From Actinomycetota bacterium (GTDB taxonomy: Bacteria; Actinomycetota; Thermoleophilia; Gaiellales; Gaiellaceae), in NCBI GenBank assembly GCA_003161615.1, contig PMOB01000032.1, positions 1 through 64,000 of the forward strand: a stretch of DNA of 64,000 nt. Direction: 5' to 3'. Made by a program: the position numbers and the translations under genes. The notes below the pieces were generated by a model that worked only from the letters and a program-made list of their open reading frames with translations, was not told where the DNA came from and ran no database searches. Positions within the stretch are counted from its first letter, which is position 1. Every line of letters begins with the position of its first letter. This document shows, in pieces, positions 1 to 8,202 of the stretch.

Positions 1-212
1 CCTCTAGGGCTGTGATCACTGCACCGTCGCCGCGTCCGGGTGACGCGGACGCACTTGACACGGGGCGTTGGGCCCGACGGCGCGCAAGCGTCAACGGGCC
101 CGACATCTAGGGTAGAAGAGCGCGGGGAAGAGCGAGCGCTCTACGGGTGCCAAGCTTCTGGATGAAGCCGGTGTAGTCCGTCAGGACGACGGCGACAGCG
201 CCGCGAGACCGG

Positions 213-434
213 GTGGAGAGCTGCGGCAGTCTGGCGCGCTACCGTCCTCGCGTGGACGCGAGACCGGACACCTCCTGGATGGAGCGCATCCCTTTGATGC
301 GCGGGCCTCGGGACGACCCGGACTGGCGCTGCTGCCCAGACGATCCAGACTGCCCGTTCGTGGAGAAGTGCCGGGACAGCAAGCGGATGGACGCGGCTTA
401 CCTCGAATGGCGGGCTGAGCGAGAGGACAGCTAG
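213..434 (+). CDS. Small Cys-rich acidic hypothetical protein
   Basis: A 73-codon frame with a GTG start (in-frame alternatives: GTG at 252, ATG at 279). The C-terminal half is acidic and holds four cysteines (CCPDDPDC followed by FVEKC), a spacing that could bind a metal. No clear ribosome binding site precedes any start. The opposite strand also has a long open frame here, so coding status is uncertain. No family recognised. Confidence 0.3.
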   Translation: MESCGSLARYRPRVDARPDTSWMERIPLMRGPRDDPDWRCCPDDPDCPFVEKCRDSKRMDAAYLEWRAEREDS

Positions 435-560
435 CGCTCCTCGCAGTCGTCGGTTCCATTGCGTACGCGACGGTGTGAAACCGGCGCGTGAACAGCCGGC
501 GGATCTGCTCGCCACCGTTGCGAAGCCGGCAGGCACTCGTCCTACTACTATCCGAGGCGC

Positions 561-1139
561 GTGGAGGAGTGGCTGGAGCTTCCGGAGCCGTGGCAGGTGT
601 GCCTCGACGTTGCGTGGGAAGCGTTCCTCGCCGGAACCATCCCGGTCGGTGCTGCTGTCGCAGCTGCGGATAGTTCGGTCGTCGCTCGCGGCCGCAACCG
701 GATCTTCGAAGCGCCCGGCGAGGGGCTTTCGGGATCGCGACTCGCTCACGCTGAGATCGACGCGCTAATCAAACTCGATGGGAGCAAGCGTTATCGCGAC
801 CACGTCCTCTACTCGACGCTCGAGCCGTGCCTTCTTTGCGTCGCTGCGGCGCTTCACGCGACCGTGGGACGGATCGAGTACGCGGCGGCCGACGCGTTCG
901 GCGGCGGCTGCGCGGGCACCATCGACACGGCACACTGGCGCCGCAGCGCGCCGCAGATCGCGGAACTCTGCGATGGATGGTGGCCGGGGCCAGCTCTCCG
1001 CTGCGCTGCAGAGCGCGTTCTGGCAGAAGCAGCACGAGCACTCAAAGGCGCCCGAAATCATCGACAGCTTCGGCGAGGACGCGAGAGCGGCCAGCACGAG
1101 GATTCTCCAGCGACGTCAGGAGCTCCCGCGGGAGCTTGA
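561..1139 (+). CDS. Nucleoside/CMP-type deaminase (cytidine deaminase-like fold)
   Basis: Zinc-dependent deaminase of the CDA/TadA superfamily. The zinc and catalytic motifs are intact: HAEIDAL (His zinc ligand and proton-shuttling Glu, about residues 65-71) and EPCLLC (PCxxC zinc ligands, about residues 95-100). Upstream lies the typical GTIPVGAAV substrate-pocket strand. It starts at GTG 561; the 192-residue length fits the family. The substrate (free base, nucleoside or tRNA) cannot be told from the sequence. The last 35 or so residues look non-native, and the plus-one frame from ATG 973 to 1188 has better codon use, so a frameshift near position 1030 is possible. Confidence 0.75.
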   Translation: MEEWLELPEPWQVCLDVAWEAFLAGTIPVGAAVAAADSSVVARGRNRIFEAPGEGLSGSRLAHAEIDALIKLDGSKRYRDHVLYSTLEPCLLCVAAALHATVGRIEYAAADAFGGGCAGTIDTAHWRRSAPQIAELCDGWWPGPALRCAAERVLAEAARALKGARNHRQLRRGRESGQHEDSPATSGAPAGA

Positions 1140-1474
1140 AGAAGCGCTCCCGCAGCTCCTCGACTGTCTCAACGGGCATCCCGAGTAGGAGGATCGCAGC
1201 CGCGGGGCCGCCGTCGTGACGGCTCGCGCTCACCGGATTCGTGGGCGCCACGCCGCACGAAGTCTAAGGAGTCTCGAGCAAGCTAGTCATCGTCCGAAGG
1301 GGCCGGCGTCCCGGCCCCATGGGGCGAGGTGGGCCACCAACGTGATGGCCCTATGTCGTCGGGTCCAGACTCGACGCACCGAGATTAAGCGCGCGGTGGT
1401 AGCCGGAGCGAACTTCCCCAAGAGGACGCGTCGTGGGCGCGGGAGCGTCTTACGGCTCCTCCCGAGCCTCTGGC
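1140..1474 (+). other. Intergenic stretch with no confident gene
   Basis: Between the deaminase and the convergent cyclase-like gene. Open frames exist on both strands (973-1188 plus, 1042-1251 minus, 1216-1590 plus), but they are antisense to one another and none has a recognisable motif or ribosome binding site. The 973-1188 frame, which runs out of the deaminase, has the best codon bias. Confidence 0.4.
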
Positions 1475-2242
1475 TTACGGCGTTAGCGATTGCCACCACA
1501 GTTCGTTCGTTTGCGAGTGCTCCACGAACGCTGTGGTTGTGTCCCAGTAGTCCTCGTGCCCCGGCCGCCGGTACTTCTCGATGCAGGTAAGGAGGTCGGG
1601 GTTGTGCGGCGATGCGCGCCAACGACGCGGCCAGTCAAGGACGAGTTCCCGCAAGTAGTCCTCGCGGCCCGGCTTCGCATGATCCGAGTACGGCATGAAT
1701 CGGTCAGCGGGGCCGAGGCGCGGGAAGTCGTCGAGTGACGGCCCGAAGCCGCAACCGCACCACCGCTGGGAGCTCTCTGCGCGCGCCGCCTCGATGATCG
1801 GATGTCCGAGGAATATCCCGCGCTGTCGATCCATTACGGCATCGCCGAACGCGATAGCTCCACGCAGAGGAAGACCGTTCTTGAAGCAGTCGCAGAAGAA
1901 GTCAAGAACGATGTCGACGGAGACCTGGAACCGAAGGTCGTCGTACTTGGTCCAAAGCAAGATCGTGTCGCTGAAGTACGTGGATTCGAGATCGAGCCAA
2001 CCCATGACCGGAACCATCGTGTGTTGATCCACGGGCCTTGCGGCCATCACGACCCGCCCGCCCGCGCGAGCCCTCACCATCTCGAGCAGGTCTTCATAGA
2101 GCCTGAGAATCTCGGCGAGCCCTAGCTCGTCTACGCGTTCCGCGAACCCGAGGACATCAAAGAAGAACAAGACGATGGAGTCCTCACGCAAGGGGGACTG
2201 GCCCTCGGGCGGATCCGTCTGCGCAGATGTCTCACTGTCCAT
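1475..2242 (-). CDS. Orphan class III nucleotidyl-cyclase-fold protein
   Basis: 255 residues. The N-terminal part follows the cyclase homology domain pattern: FFFDVLGF (metal-binding Asp near residue 29), then a helix, then YFSDTILLW (second Asp near residue 92) and LPLRGAIAFGDAV (about 124-136). Both metal-binding aspartates are present, so activity is possible. Substrate-specifying residues cannot be assigned with confidence. The C-terminal 100 residues are unrecognised. It stands alone and convergent to the deaminase, with no adjacent cyclic-nucleotide receptor. In an island of defence-like genes it could make a signalling nucleotide, but no effector is visible next to it; that role is inference. 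Confidence 0.75.
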   Translation of the reverse strand: MDSETSAQTDPPEGQSPLREDSIVLFFFDVLGFAERVDELGLAEILRLYEDLLEMVRARAGGRVVMAARPVDQHTMVPVMGWLDLESTYFSDTILLWTKYDDLRFQVSVDIVLDFFCDCFKNGLPLRGAIAFGDAVMDRQRGIFLGHPIIEAARAESSQRWCGCGFGPSLDDFPRLGPADRFMPYSDHAKPGREDYLRELVLDWPRRWRASPHNPDLLTCIEKYRRPGHEDYWDTTTAFVEHSQTNELWWQSLTP

Positions 2243-2311
2243 CAGCTATCCGCTCGTTCGGCGGCGCAGGTCGGGAAGAAGGCAGCAGTCGGCGCTCCTC
2301 CGACCCCGAAG

Positions 2312-2464
2312 ATGATCGCGATCGTTGTGCCGCTCACGACGACCAGTCTCCCCGGCGATCGTGCCTGCTGCAAGGTGGCTGGGGAGGTGCCGCCCGCGTG
2401 TGCCGTGATTGCCGACCGATATCTTGACCGGGCGCCGGGGGATGAAACGATCGCGCATCAGTGA
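2312..2464 (+). CDS. 50-residue ORF resembling the core of MazF/PemK toxins
   Basis: Short frame from ATG 2312. It reads IAIVVPLTTTSLPGD, then a segment ending AVIADRYLDRA, in the order of the MazF/PemK core strand and the following conserved strand. The usual N-terminal GD-x-V strand and RP(A/V)VVVS strand are missing. The frame stays open upstream to 2126 without a better start. Its stop TGA (2462-2464) overlaps the GTG start of the next ORF as GTGA, suggesting coupling. It may be a decayed toxin or a chance frame. Confidence 0.35.
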   Translation: MIAIVVPLTTTSLPGDRACCKVAGEVPPACAVIADRYLDRAPGDETIAHQ

Positions 2465-2676
2465 GCGGTTACAAGGACTACTCCGAGACCGACCTCTTGC
2501 AGCGGAAGACAACACACGAATCGCAGATACCGATTCTTCGGAAACGCAAGCAGGAGGCGATTAAGGACCGAGGTACTCAGGCCGAGGAAGACGTTGACCA
2601 CATGCTTCAAGACGTCTTTAACCAGATCAGGTGGATCGACGAAGAACTCGCAAGACGCGTCTCGCCTCACGATTGA
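2461..2676 (+). CDS. Small hypothetical protein, helical and charged
   Basis: 71 residues from GTG 2461, which overlaps the stop of the preceding short ORF as GTGA. Rich in Lys, Glu, Gln and Arg, with long amphipathic stretches (RKRKQEAIKDR, then EEDVDHMLQDVFNQIRWIDE). It is predicted mostly helical, perhaps coiled coil. The pairing with a MazF-like fragment hints at an antitoxin-like role, but no DNA-binding motif is visible. No family recognised. Confidence 0.5.
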   Translation: MSGYKDYSETDLLQRKTTHESQIPILRKRKQEAIKDRGTQAEEDVDHMLQDVFNQIRWIDEELARRVSPHD

Positions 2677-2689
2677 GATGGATCAATAG

Positions 2690-3451
2690 ATCCATGACGC
2701 GGGAGCATCTCGGTCACGGCGCCTTGGGGTCAGCATCGACTTCCTTGCCACTGGAGCCGAGGCAGACACGGAGAGCGACGAGCTCCTCCTTGAGGCCGAT
2801 GTCGCGCTCGGACTCGGGGATCTCGTCGTCGCCGCAGAGCTCTACTCGAGATTGACAGTGTCCCGGCCGGATGGCCAGTCTTCGGCGCGGCCCCGAGCCG
2901 AAGCCGGCCTCGGCAAGCTGGCATTGCGGCGCGGAGAACCAGAGGCAGCGGTCATTCTCCTGTCCACTGCCTTGGAGGACGGTCTCCCGGATGCAGACGC
3001 GGCGTCGGCAGCACAAGCGTTAGGGCAGGCCTATGTCGCCGTAAAACGTTACGCCGATGCCTTCGCGCTCTTCCGACGCTTTCTCTTAAAGGCCAAGGCG
3101 CGTGGGGATCGGTTCGAGGAGCTCCGTTTTCGCAACCGGCTTGCCGAGGCGTTCCTAGAGAGCGGAGACGTCGACCTGGCGCGAGAGGTCATCACTGCAG
3201 CTCTGGCCGCAGCGCGCGAGGGGCTCGATTCTGCGCAGCGGCCACGCAGTTACTGGGAACAGGCGCGCAATTACGCGCGCCGTGGCGACGAGACAGGTGC
3301 GGCCCGTTACGCCGAACTGACGGTCGCAAGCCTGCTCGACGGCGCCCACGCGGAAGAGGCGGAGCGCACGCTCGAGCTGCTCGGCCGAATCGAAGAACTA
3401 GACGCAGCGACGACGAGCGTCGCCAGCACCGAGCGGCCGACTCCGAGCTGA
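2690..3451 (+). pseudogene. 5'-truncated HTH-TPR regulator (TPR part only)
   Basis: The only usable start in frame is TTG 2852, but coding character extends upstream to the stop at 2687-2689. That upstream part reads RRLGVSIDFLATGAE and then LLLEADVALGLGDLVVAAELY, the junction normally seen between an N-terminal XRE-type HTH and the TPR array of actinobacterial HTH-TPR regulators. The roughly 60-residue HTH itself is absent; the 71-residue ORF occupies its place. TPR-like repeats follow (GLGKLALRRGEPEAA, AQALGQAYVAVKRYADA, LAEAFLESGDVDLA, and YARRGDETGAARYAE). A 5' deletion is likely. If translated from 2852 it would give a 199-residue TPR protein without a DNA-binding domain. Confidence 0.6.
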
Positions 3452-3505
3452 TCGAACCAAGCGAAAAGGAGCTAGCGCCGCTCGTAGGCGAGCAACACTC
3501 GCCAC

Positions 3506-3865
3506 GTGTTCACTCTTACCGCTTCGACGCTTGACACGATCGAGGGCTGGACACTTTTCGTGCTCTGCCTGTTCCTCGCCCTTGGCTGGCTCGGAATCTT
3601 CGCGCCCTACTTTCTTCCCAAGCGCTTCGATCGCTTACTCGGCTGGTTCGGCGTCACACGGTCGTGGGATGACATACAGGCCTCGTGGCGGGATCAGAAA
3701 CGAGAGGACGACGAGTGGTTCGGCATCTCACCAGGGCGGGATGGCATAGAGGGCCAAGAACTGGATGAGGTAAGCGAAGAAGAAGAGCACCACAGCCATT
3801 GCGCCGGCGATGACGCGTGCTCTGGGATGCCTCGCTACCGCGACGTAGCCGGTTACGACTCCTGA
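3506..3865 (+). CDS. Short membrane protein, hypothetical
   Basis: From GTG 3506. One strong transmembrane helix near residues 14-36 (LFVLCLFLALGWLGIFAPYF), then a charged tail (RSWDDIQASWRDQKREDDEW). The last 45 or so residues lie antisense to the convergent gene that ends at 3728 and look less gene-like, so the original C-terminus may have been lost. No family recognised. Confidence 0.4.
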   Translation: MFTLTASTLDTIEGWTLFVLCLFLALGWLGIFAPYFLPKRFDRLLGWFGVTRSWDDIQASWRDQKREDDEWFGISPGRDGIEGQELDEVSEEEEHHSHCAGDDACSGMPRYRDVAGYDS

Positions 3866-4375
3866 GCTCGGATCGATGCGTGCCGTGTACCGACGCGGCA
3901 AAAGGAAGCCCAGCCAGCCATAGCCGAAGATCAGGAGCGCAACGACGAAGGCCAGAGCCGCGGGATGTGGCGCCTTGGCCCCGACCGCGACGAGCGTCCC
4001 GGCAAGGAAGAGGCCCAGGGCAAGGCTGCGAGTTACACGACGATGGCGTAATGGCCATCTCAACGTGTTAGCGACGAGAATCCGCCAGCGCCCGTCAAGT
4101 CGTTGCGCTCTGGCCTGCGGGAGAAGCCTCCTGATCAGCAGCGGCACTCCGACCACGACGGCCGCGAGTTGGAGTATCAGCGCCACACCTGCAGTACGGG
4201 TATGCCCGTGTCGCCAGACCTCCAGAACCATCAGAGCGAGGACGATGAGCGTCGCCAGAAACGCAAACGAGGACAACTCCCTCCCGTCAGGGGCCTCCTC
4301 GTCGAGCCACCACTGGACCAGGCTGGTGCGCGCCAGTCGACGGCGAACAGCTCGAGCTGGATCGCCTAGAGACAC
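3728..4375 (-). CDS. Multi-pass membrane protein, hypothetical
   Basis: Last gene of the minus-strand operon that begins at 8537. GTG 4375 is chosen as start because it overlaps the upstream gene's stop by 10 nt; an ATG at 4444 would overlap by 79 nt. Basic N-terminus (DPARAVRRRLAR), then four or five hydrophobic helices, including FLATLIVLALMVLEVW, a central pair around LALGLFLAGTLVAVG and ALAFVVALLIFGYGWLGFLL, and a C-terminal VIAGAMAVVLFFFAYLIQFL. No catalytic motif seen. Function unknown; by context it belongs with the envelope proteins of this operon. Confidence 0.7.
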   Translation of the reverse strand: MSLGDPARAVRRRLARTSLVQWWLDEEAPDGRELSSFAFLATLIVLALMVLEVWRHGHTRTAGVALILQLAAVVVGVPLLIRRLLPQARAQRLDGRWRILVANTLRWPLRHRRVTRSLALGLFLAGTLVAVGAKAPHPAALAFVVALLIFGYGWLGFLLPRRYTARIDPSSGVVTGYVAVARHPRARVIAGAMAVVLFFFAYLIQFLALYAIPPW

Positions 4376-5094
4376 GCCGATTGAGTCGGCGGGCCGCCCG
4401 GCTTGTTCGTGTTCAGCTTTAGCTGAACACGCGCGAAGACGCATTTGCTGTGTCCGAGCATGTTGCTCCAGCCGTACTTCTTGTCGCCGAGAAGACGCAA
4501 GAAGAAGATGTTCTGAATGTCGTCGGCCGGACGCTCGACGAGGATCCTGATCGAGTCGCCCTTGAGCCGTCGGGAGGCGGCCAAGGTAAGGAGGATCTTC
4601 GGCCAGACGGTGGAGCAGGTATCAGACTGAAAGAGGAATAGTCGCCCGATCGTCTGCCCGCCAGCTTCCTGAATAGGCCAGCCGCCGCCCAAGGGCCGCG
4701 CGTCCGGGATGCATTTCATGAAGTGAGGGTCCTGGCCGTCGAACCCTGATGCGTAGCTCGGCCGTGGTGCTGCGATCTGCATGAGAACCATGGACGTCAG
4801 GACAAGGGTTGCCGCGGCAAGGCCAACGACACCCGCCGCCCGAAGTTTGAGGCGGGAGCCAGTCGGCGAAGCGCTGGCGCTCGCTGCCGGCCGCGATGCA
4901 GTGGCACCTTCTCCCGATCTCCAGACAACGACGGCGAGGAGAGGCACGACCACGAAGAGCGAGAATCCGAACCAGCGCAGGGTTCCTCCGTGACTGACAC
5001 CTAGCCCTGCTGCGCTGACCCCCGCACCCACAAGGAGCTTCAGAACCGTCGCGACATCCCCGGCCTTGACCGTGAAGCCGCGGACCCATCCCAT
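4366..5094 (-). CDS. Membrane-anchored DUF2690-type extracytoplasmic protein
   Basis: 242 residues. Three hydrophobic segments in the first 110 residues (KLLVGAGVSAAGLGVS, GFSLFVVVPLLAVVVW, AAGVVGLAAATLVLTSMVLM) separated by a Ser/Ala-rich linker, then an outside domain. That domain begins FDGQDPHFMKCIPDA and continues LFLFQSDTCSTVWPKI, matching the DUF2690 pattern (DGxDP...C...D, then S-x-x-C-x-x-x-W). The next gene upstream (5149-5634) carries the same domain type in secreted form, so the operon has two diverged copies. DUF2690 function is not established. Confidence 0.7.
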   Translation of the reverse strand: MGWVRGFTVKAGDVATVLKLLVGAGVSAAGLGVSHGGTLRWFGFSLFVVVPLLAVVVWRSGEGATASRPAASASASPTGSRLKLRAAGVVGLAAATLVLTSMVLMQIAAPRPSYASGFDGQDPHFMKCIPDARPLGGGWPIQEAGGQTIGRLFLFQSDTCSTVWPKILLTLAASRRLKGDSIRILVERPADDIQNIFFLRLLGDKKYGWSNMLGHSKCVFARVQLKLNTNKPGGPPTQSACL

Positions 5095-5148
5095 CAGACG
5101 GCCGCTCCGCTGGCCACGGGTAGAAGAAGAATCGGCGGCAGCACTCGC

Positions 5149-5634
5149 CTACTTGCTGTAGCAGCCATAGAAGTACCAGCGCACCCATCGGCCATTCACA
5201 TAGAACTGGGAGCCGCCGCAGACCTGCCGATGCTGGGTCGCGTCGACCATCTCCGTCCAGGTGGTCGAGCCGTTGTGGCCGACTAGACCGACGGAAGGCC
5301 CATTCGGGTTCCAGGCACTCGTCGCGAAGCCGATGTTGTAGCCGCTGTAAACAACCATGCGGAGCCAACCGGCCCCGCAGCTCGGGGAGTACCGCATGTC
5401 AATGCGCCAGCTGGCCCAGCTCTCAGCCGTGTAGCTGCGCGAGAAGACGGTTACCGCGGTCGCGTCGCAGCCCGTCGCAGCTGGGTCATGGTTGAAACAC
5501 GAACCCCCGTAGCACGCGGCTCGAGCCGCGCCAGCCGAGACCCCAGGATGAGCGGCGGAAGCACCAACGACGGCGAAGACGATCAAGGCGATGGCGCCGA
5601 GGCGACGTGCCTTCAAGCCGAGATGCGTGTCCAT
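5149..5634 (-). CDS. Secreted DUF2690-type protein
   Basis: 161 residues. ATG 5634 is preferred over the upstream ATG 5655: a GGAGG ribosome binding site lies 6-7 nt before it, and it overlaps the previous stop as TGATG. Signal peptide: basic start, hydrophobic AIALIVFAVVGASAA, probable cleavage after ARA. The mature part begins CYGGSCFNHDPAATGCDATAV and has WRIDMRYSPSCGAGWLRM (shown in two pieces: WRIDMRYSPSC, GAGWLRM), the hallmark strands of DUF2690. Six or more cysteines suggest disulfides outside the cell. Coupled within the 8537-3728 operon. Confidence 0.75.
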   Translation of the reverse strand: MDTHLGLKARRLGAIALIVFAVVGASAAHPGVSAGAARAACYGGSCFNHDPAATGCDATAVTVFSRSYTAESWASWRIDMRYSPSCGAGWLRMVVYSGYNIGFATSAWNPNGPSVGLVGHNGSTTWTEMVDATQHRQVCGGSQFYVNGRWVRWYFYGCYSK

Positions 5635-6077
5635 CAGGATCCTCCGATCTTGCATAGGCGGACATGGCGATCGACGAACGGCGTCCCGTGCAACGAGCCG
5701 CGGTCATGCCCGTTGTTGTAAAAGCCGTCGGCCGAGGCGTAGAAGCGCCCGCGCCATGGCCGCGTGGCGAGGCGGTACCACCACGTGTTCCCGTCGGAGA
5801 TCTTGAGACCGCGGATGCGACAGGAGATAGCGACGGCGCTGTGCTTGGGGACATTGTTCCCCTGGACGCCGCCGCCGGTCTTGTAGTCCGTCCAGGTCTG
5901 AAGAACTCCCCCGGAGACTTCGCAACGCTGCCCGGTGCGAAGGGGAGGGCAAGTGATATGAGCGCCTGCCGAGTTGCTGGCGATGGCCGCCAAGCCGGGT
6001 CCGGCGAACACCGCGCTTAGCGAGCCGAGCGCGAACACCACCAAACTGCGTGAGATTCGAGCCTTGTCCGCGCCCAT
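5634..6077 (-). CDS. Secreted small SH3-like or surface protein, hypothetical
   Basis: 147 residues from ATG 6077, one base after the previous stop (TGAGATG), implying coupling. Signal peptide: KARISRSLVVFALGSLSAVF, then a GLAAIA region. The mature part has WWYRLATRPWRGRFYASADG and GLKISDGNTWWY, a strand pattern like bacterial SH3 wall-binding domains (...NTWWYRL...GR.Y...DGFY). Several cysteines (ITCPPL, QRC, ISCRI, RLCKI) suggest disulfides. The longer frame back to 6362 lies antisense to coding sequence and is not used. Exact family unknown. Confidence 0.7.
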   Translation of the reverse strand: MGADKARISRSLVVFALGSLSAVFAGPGLAAIASNSAGAHITCPPLRTGQRCEVSGGVLQTWTDYKTGGGVQGNNVPKHSAVAISCRIRGLKISDGNTWWYRLATRPWRGRFYASADGFYNNGHDRGSLHGTPFVDRHVRLCKIGGS

Positions 6078-6078
6078 C

Positions 6079-7221
6079 TCAAGGACTCTTCGTTCGGGGC
6101 TCAGCCGCCGCGCGCCGCACCGTCTCAACGTACGCGGCCACTTCCTGAGCCAGTCGATCGTCGCCGGCGTGGCCAGGAATAAGCCGACCAACCACACCCC
6201 GGACGCGTCCGATCGCCGAGCCCCGCGCGGCCACAAGCGCCGGCTCGAATCGTTCATTCTCAATCCACGCTGACGCTTCCTCTTCGAGGGCGTCGCCTTC
6301 AGGAGTTCCCGGCCCGACGTCGACTCCCAGCAAGCTGATGAGCTTGCCCAGCGCGTGGCCATCAGGCGCCGCGATGTATCCGCGGCCGCGCACTTCGGCT
6401 AGAACCTCCGCCTCAACCGAGCCAGTCGGCGGTTCGTCGGCCTCTGCGATAGTCGCGGCGCGTTCGCGTAGCCGGGTCACAAGGGAGCCGGCGAGCTCAC
6501 GCACTTGAGTGACGTGCGGCGTGTAGAAGCTCCGCGTTCCTTCGACCTCATCGCTCTGGAACGCGATCCGCGGATCCTGAGCGGACAGGATTCGAGGGCC
6601 AGTGCCAGCATCGTCAGGAGCAACTTCATCGCCCTTGCGGATTGCCTGCCAGACAAGTTCGAGCCGGTGGAGCGCGGAAGGATGCACCGAACCGAATGCT
6701 TCGTCCAATTGAACTCGAGCGATCTGGCCGTAGTTCCACGTCTCGACCATGCAGTCGTAGGCAAGGTCGAGGTCACTGGCATCGACGAGGACATCCCAGT
6801 TCGAGGCGTACTGCGTCACGACTGAGATCGGCACCACCGTGATCGGGCCATCGACCAAGGCATCCTTGACTGGCCTCCCGCCAATTACGACGACGATGAG
6901 CCTCTCGCCCGGACGCTCGTCGGAAGCGATCGAACAGATAGCTCCGAACTCCAACCGGCTGTCATTCCTAACTCGACGAGGAAGGCCACGAATCGGCTTC
7001 CCGACGCCAAGAGTGCTTGGAAAACTGAACGGCTCACTTTCGGGAGCCGCTTGAAGCACAGCGAACCGTGCACGGCATCTGGCGCACTGTGCCAGATGCG
7101 CCTCCAGAGCAGACATCTCGTCGGACATCTCTTCGGACGTCTCGTCCGTGCTAATGGCCAGCTCTTCGAGCGAGGGGCAAATGGAGTCCGGCAAACCTGA
7201 CTTGAAGTTCTCTTCCGTCAT
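6079..7221 (-). CDS. Zinc-finger (ZAS-like) protein, putative anti-sigma factor
   Basis: 380 residues. The N-terminus (about 15-60) has CPSLEELA, a helix, then HLAQCARCRARF: the H-x3-C-x2-C zinc motif of anti-sigma (zf-HC2/ZAS) domains. No clear transmembrane helix follows. The remaining 300 residues are unrecognised, with beta-rich (LIVVVIGGRPV) and long helical parts. It follows the sigma-like gene by 9 nt and precedes secreted-protein genes, the classic layout of sigma/anti-sigma pairs. A role restraining the upstream protein is therefore likely but inferred. Confidence 0.65.
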   Translation of the reverse strand: MTEENFKSGLPDSICPSLEELAISTDETSEEMSDEMSALEAHLAQCARCRARFAVLQAAPESEPFSFPSTLGVGKPIRGLPRRVRNDSRLEFGAICSIASDERPGERLIVVVIGGRPVKDALVDGPITVVPISVVTQYASNWDVLVDASDLDLAYDCMVETWNYGQIARVQLDEAFGSVHPSALHRLELVWQAIRKGDEVAPDDAGTGPRILSAQDPRIAFQSDEVEGTRSFYTPHVTQVRELAGSLVTRLRERAATIAEADEPPTGSVEAEVLAEVRGRGYIAAPDGHALGKLISLLGVDVGPGTPEGDALEEEASAWIENERFEPALVAARGSAIGRVRGVVGRLIPGHAGDDRLAQEVAAYVETVRRAAAEPRTKSP

Positions 7222-7230
7222 CTCACTCTC

Positions 7231-8202
7231 TTAAGACAGCAGATCGAAGACCTTTTCCAAGATCTGCCTCTCTGAGTAATCACCGGCGAGATCCTTTGCA
7301 GCGTCGCCGATCCGTGTCAGCTCGTTGTCGACAGTGCCACGAGCAATGCCGAGCGCTGAAGCGATCTCCTCCAGAGTCTCGCCGGAGTACTTGCGGCGGA
7401 GGACCTCTGCTTGCCGAGCCGTAATCTCCTCGAGCAGAAGAACGGCGCATGCAGAAACCTCACTCTCTTCGATGCCGGCCGACGCGTCGCCTTCGCCAGC
7501 GCCTGCTGCTTCATCGAAGAGCTCAACGGCACGGACCGCCTCCCCGGCGCCGAACCGTCGGGCGAACACAGTGCGCAAGCGAGGATTGTCGATGAGGGCC
7601 TGTGTGTTCTCGAAGAGTGCTTCGAGGAACCTCGTAAGTTCGTGCCGCTCGAGGACCGGGCTCGCGCGACCGACCTGCGGGCCATAGCGGCTGATCGTGA
7701 ACTCCCCAGCTGCCCAGGCTCTCGCGACGAGTTCCTCGTCACTGGCGTTCCACGATTCTGGCTCGTCGCCCCATTTGGCCCGCCACGCGGACAGGCCCCA
7801 CCACATTGCGCCGCTGAGCGGCCAGGCATCGAACTGGTCGAGCTCGCGCATTACCTCATTGGCTCGTTCGACGAGGTTCTGGACCTCGGTCGACCCCGCC
7901 GCGTTGAGCAGGTAGTGACGGAAGGAGCGCTCAAGCGAGCTGTAAAACGGGCCCGGACTCGACGCGAAGTCAAACGCCGCTGTCACGTCGTTTCGACGTA
8001 GGAGTCGCTCCTCGATCCAGCCCTGCGCGGCTGCCGCGCGCGAGTTGGCGTTCCACGTCCCGCCTTCCGCGAGCGCCGCCGGGATCCGCCCCGGTCGCGT
8101 CGCCCGCCCGACGACATCGTTGATCAAGTCGACGAGCAGCGCGAGGTCCTGCGTCGCCCTGTAGTCGCGCTTGAGCTTCGCGTAGGCGGTCTCGCTGATC
8201 AC
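7231..8202 (-). CDS. Sigma-factor-like protein with C-terminal region-4 HTH
   Basis: 323 residues from GTG 8202; the start overlaps the stop of the preceding gene as GTGA. Residues 255-305 read ITARQAEVLRRKYSGETLEE then IASALGIARGTVDNELTRI, a sigma-70 region 4 type helix-turn-helix. The first 240 residues are helical but lack a recognisable region 2, so this may be a divergent ECF-like sigma factor or a response regulator-like activator. Likely partner: the zinc-finger protein encoded just downstream. Confidence 0.65.
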   Translation of the reverse strand: MISETAYAKLKRDYRATQDLALLVDLINDVVGRATRPGRIPAALAEGGTWNANSRAAAAQGWIEERLLRRNDVTAAFDFASSPGPFYSSLERSFRHYLLNAAGSTEVQNLVERANEVMRELDQFDAWPLSGAMWWGLSAWRAKWGDEPESWNASDEELVARAWAAGEFTISRYGPQVGRASPVLERHELTRFLEALFENTQALIDNPRLRTVFARRFGAGEAVRAVELFDEAAGAGEGDASAGIEESEVSACAVLLLEEITARQAEVLRRKYSGETLEEIASALGIARGTVDNELTRIGDAAKDLAGDYSERQILEKVFDLLS

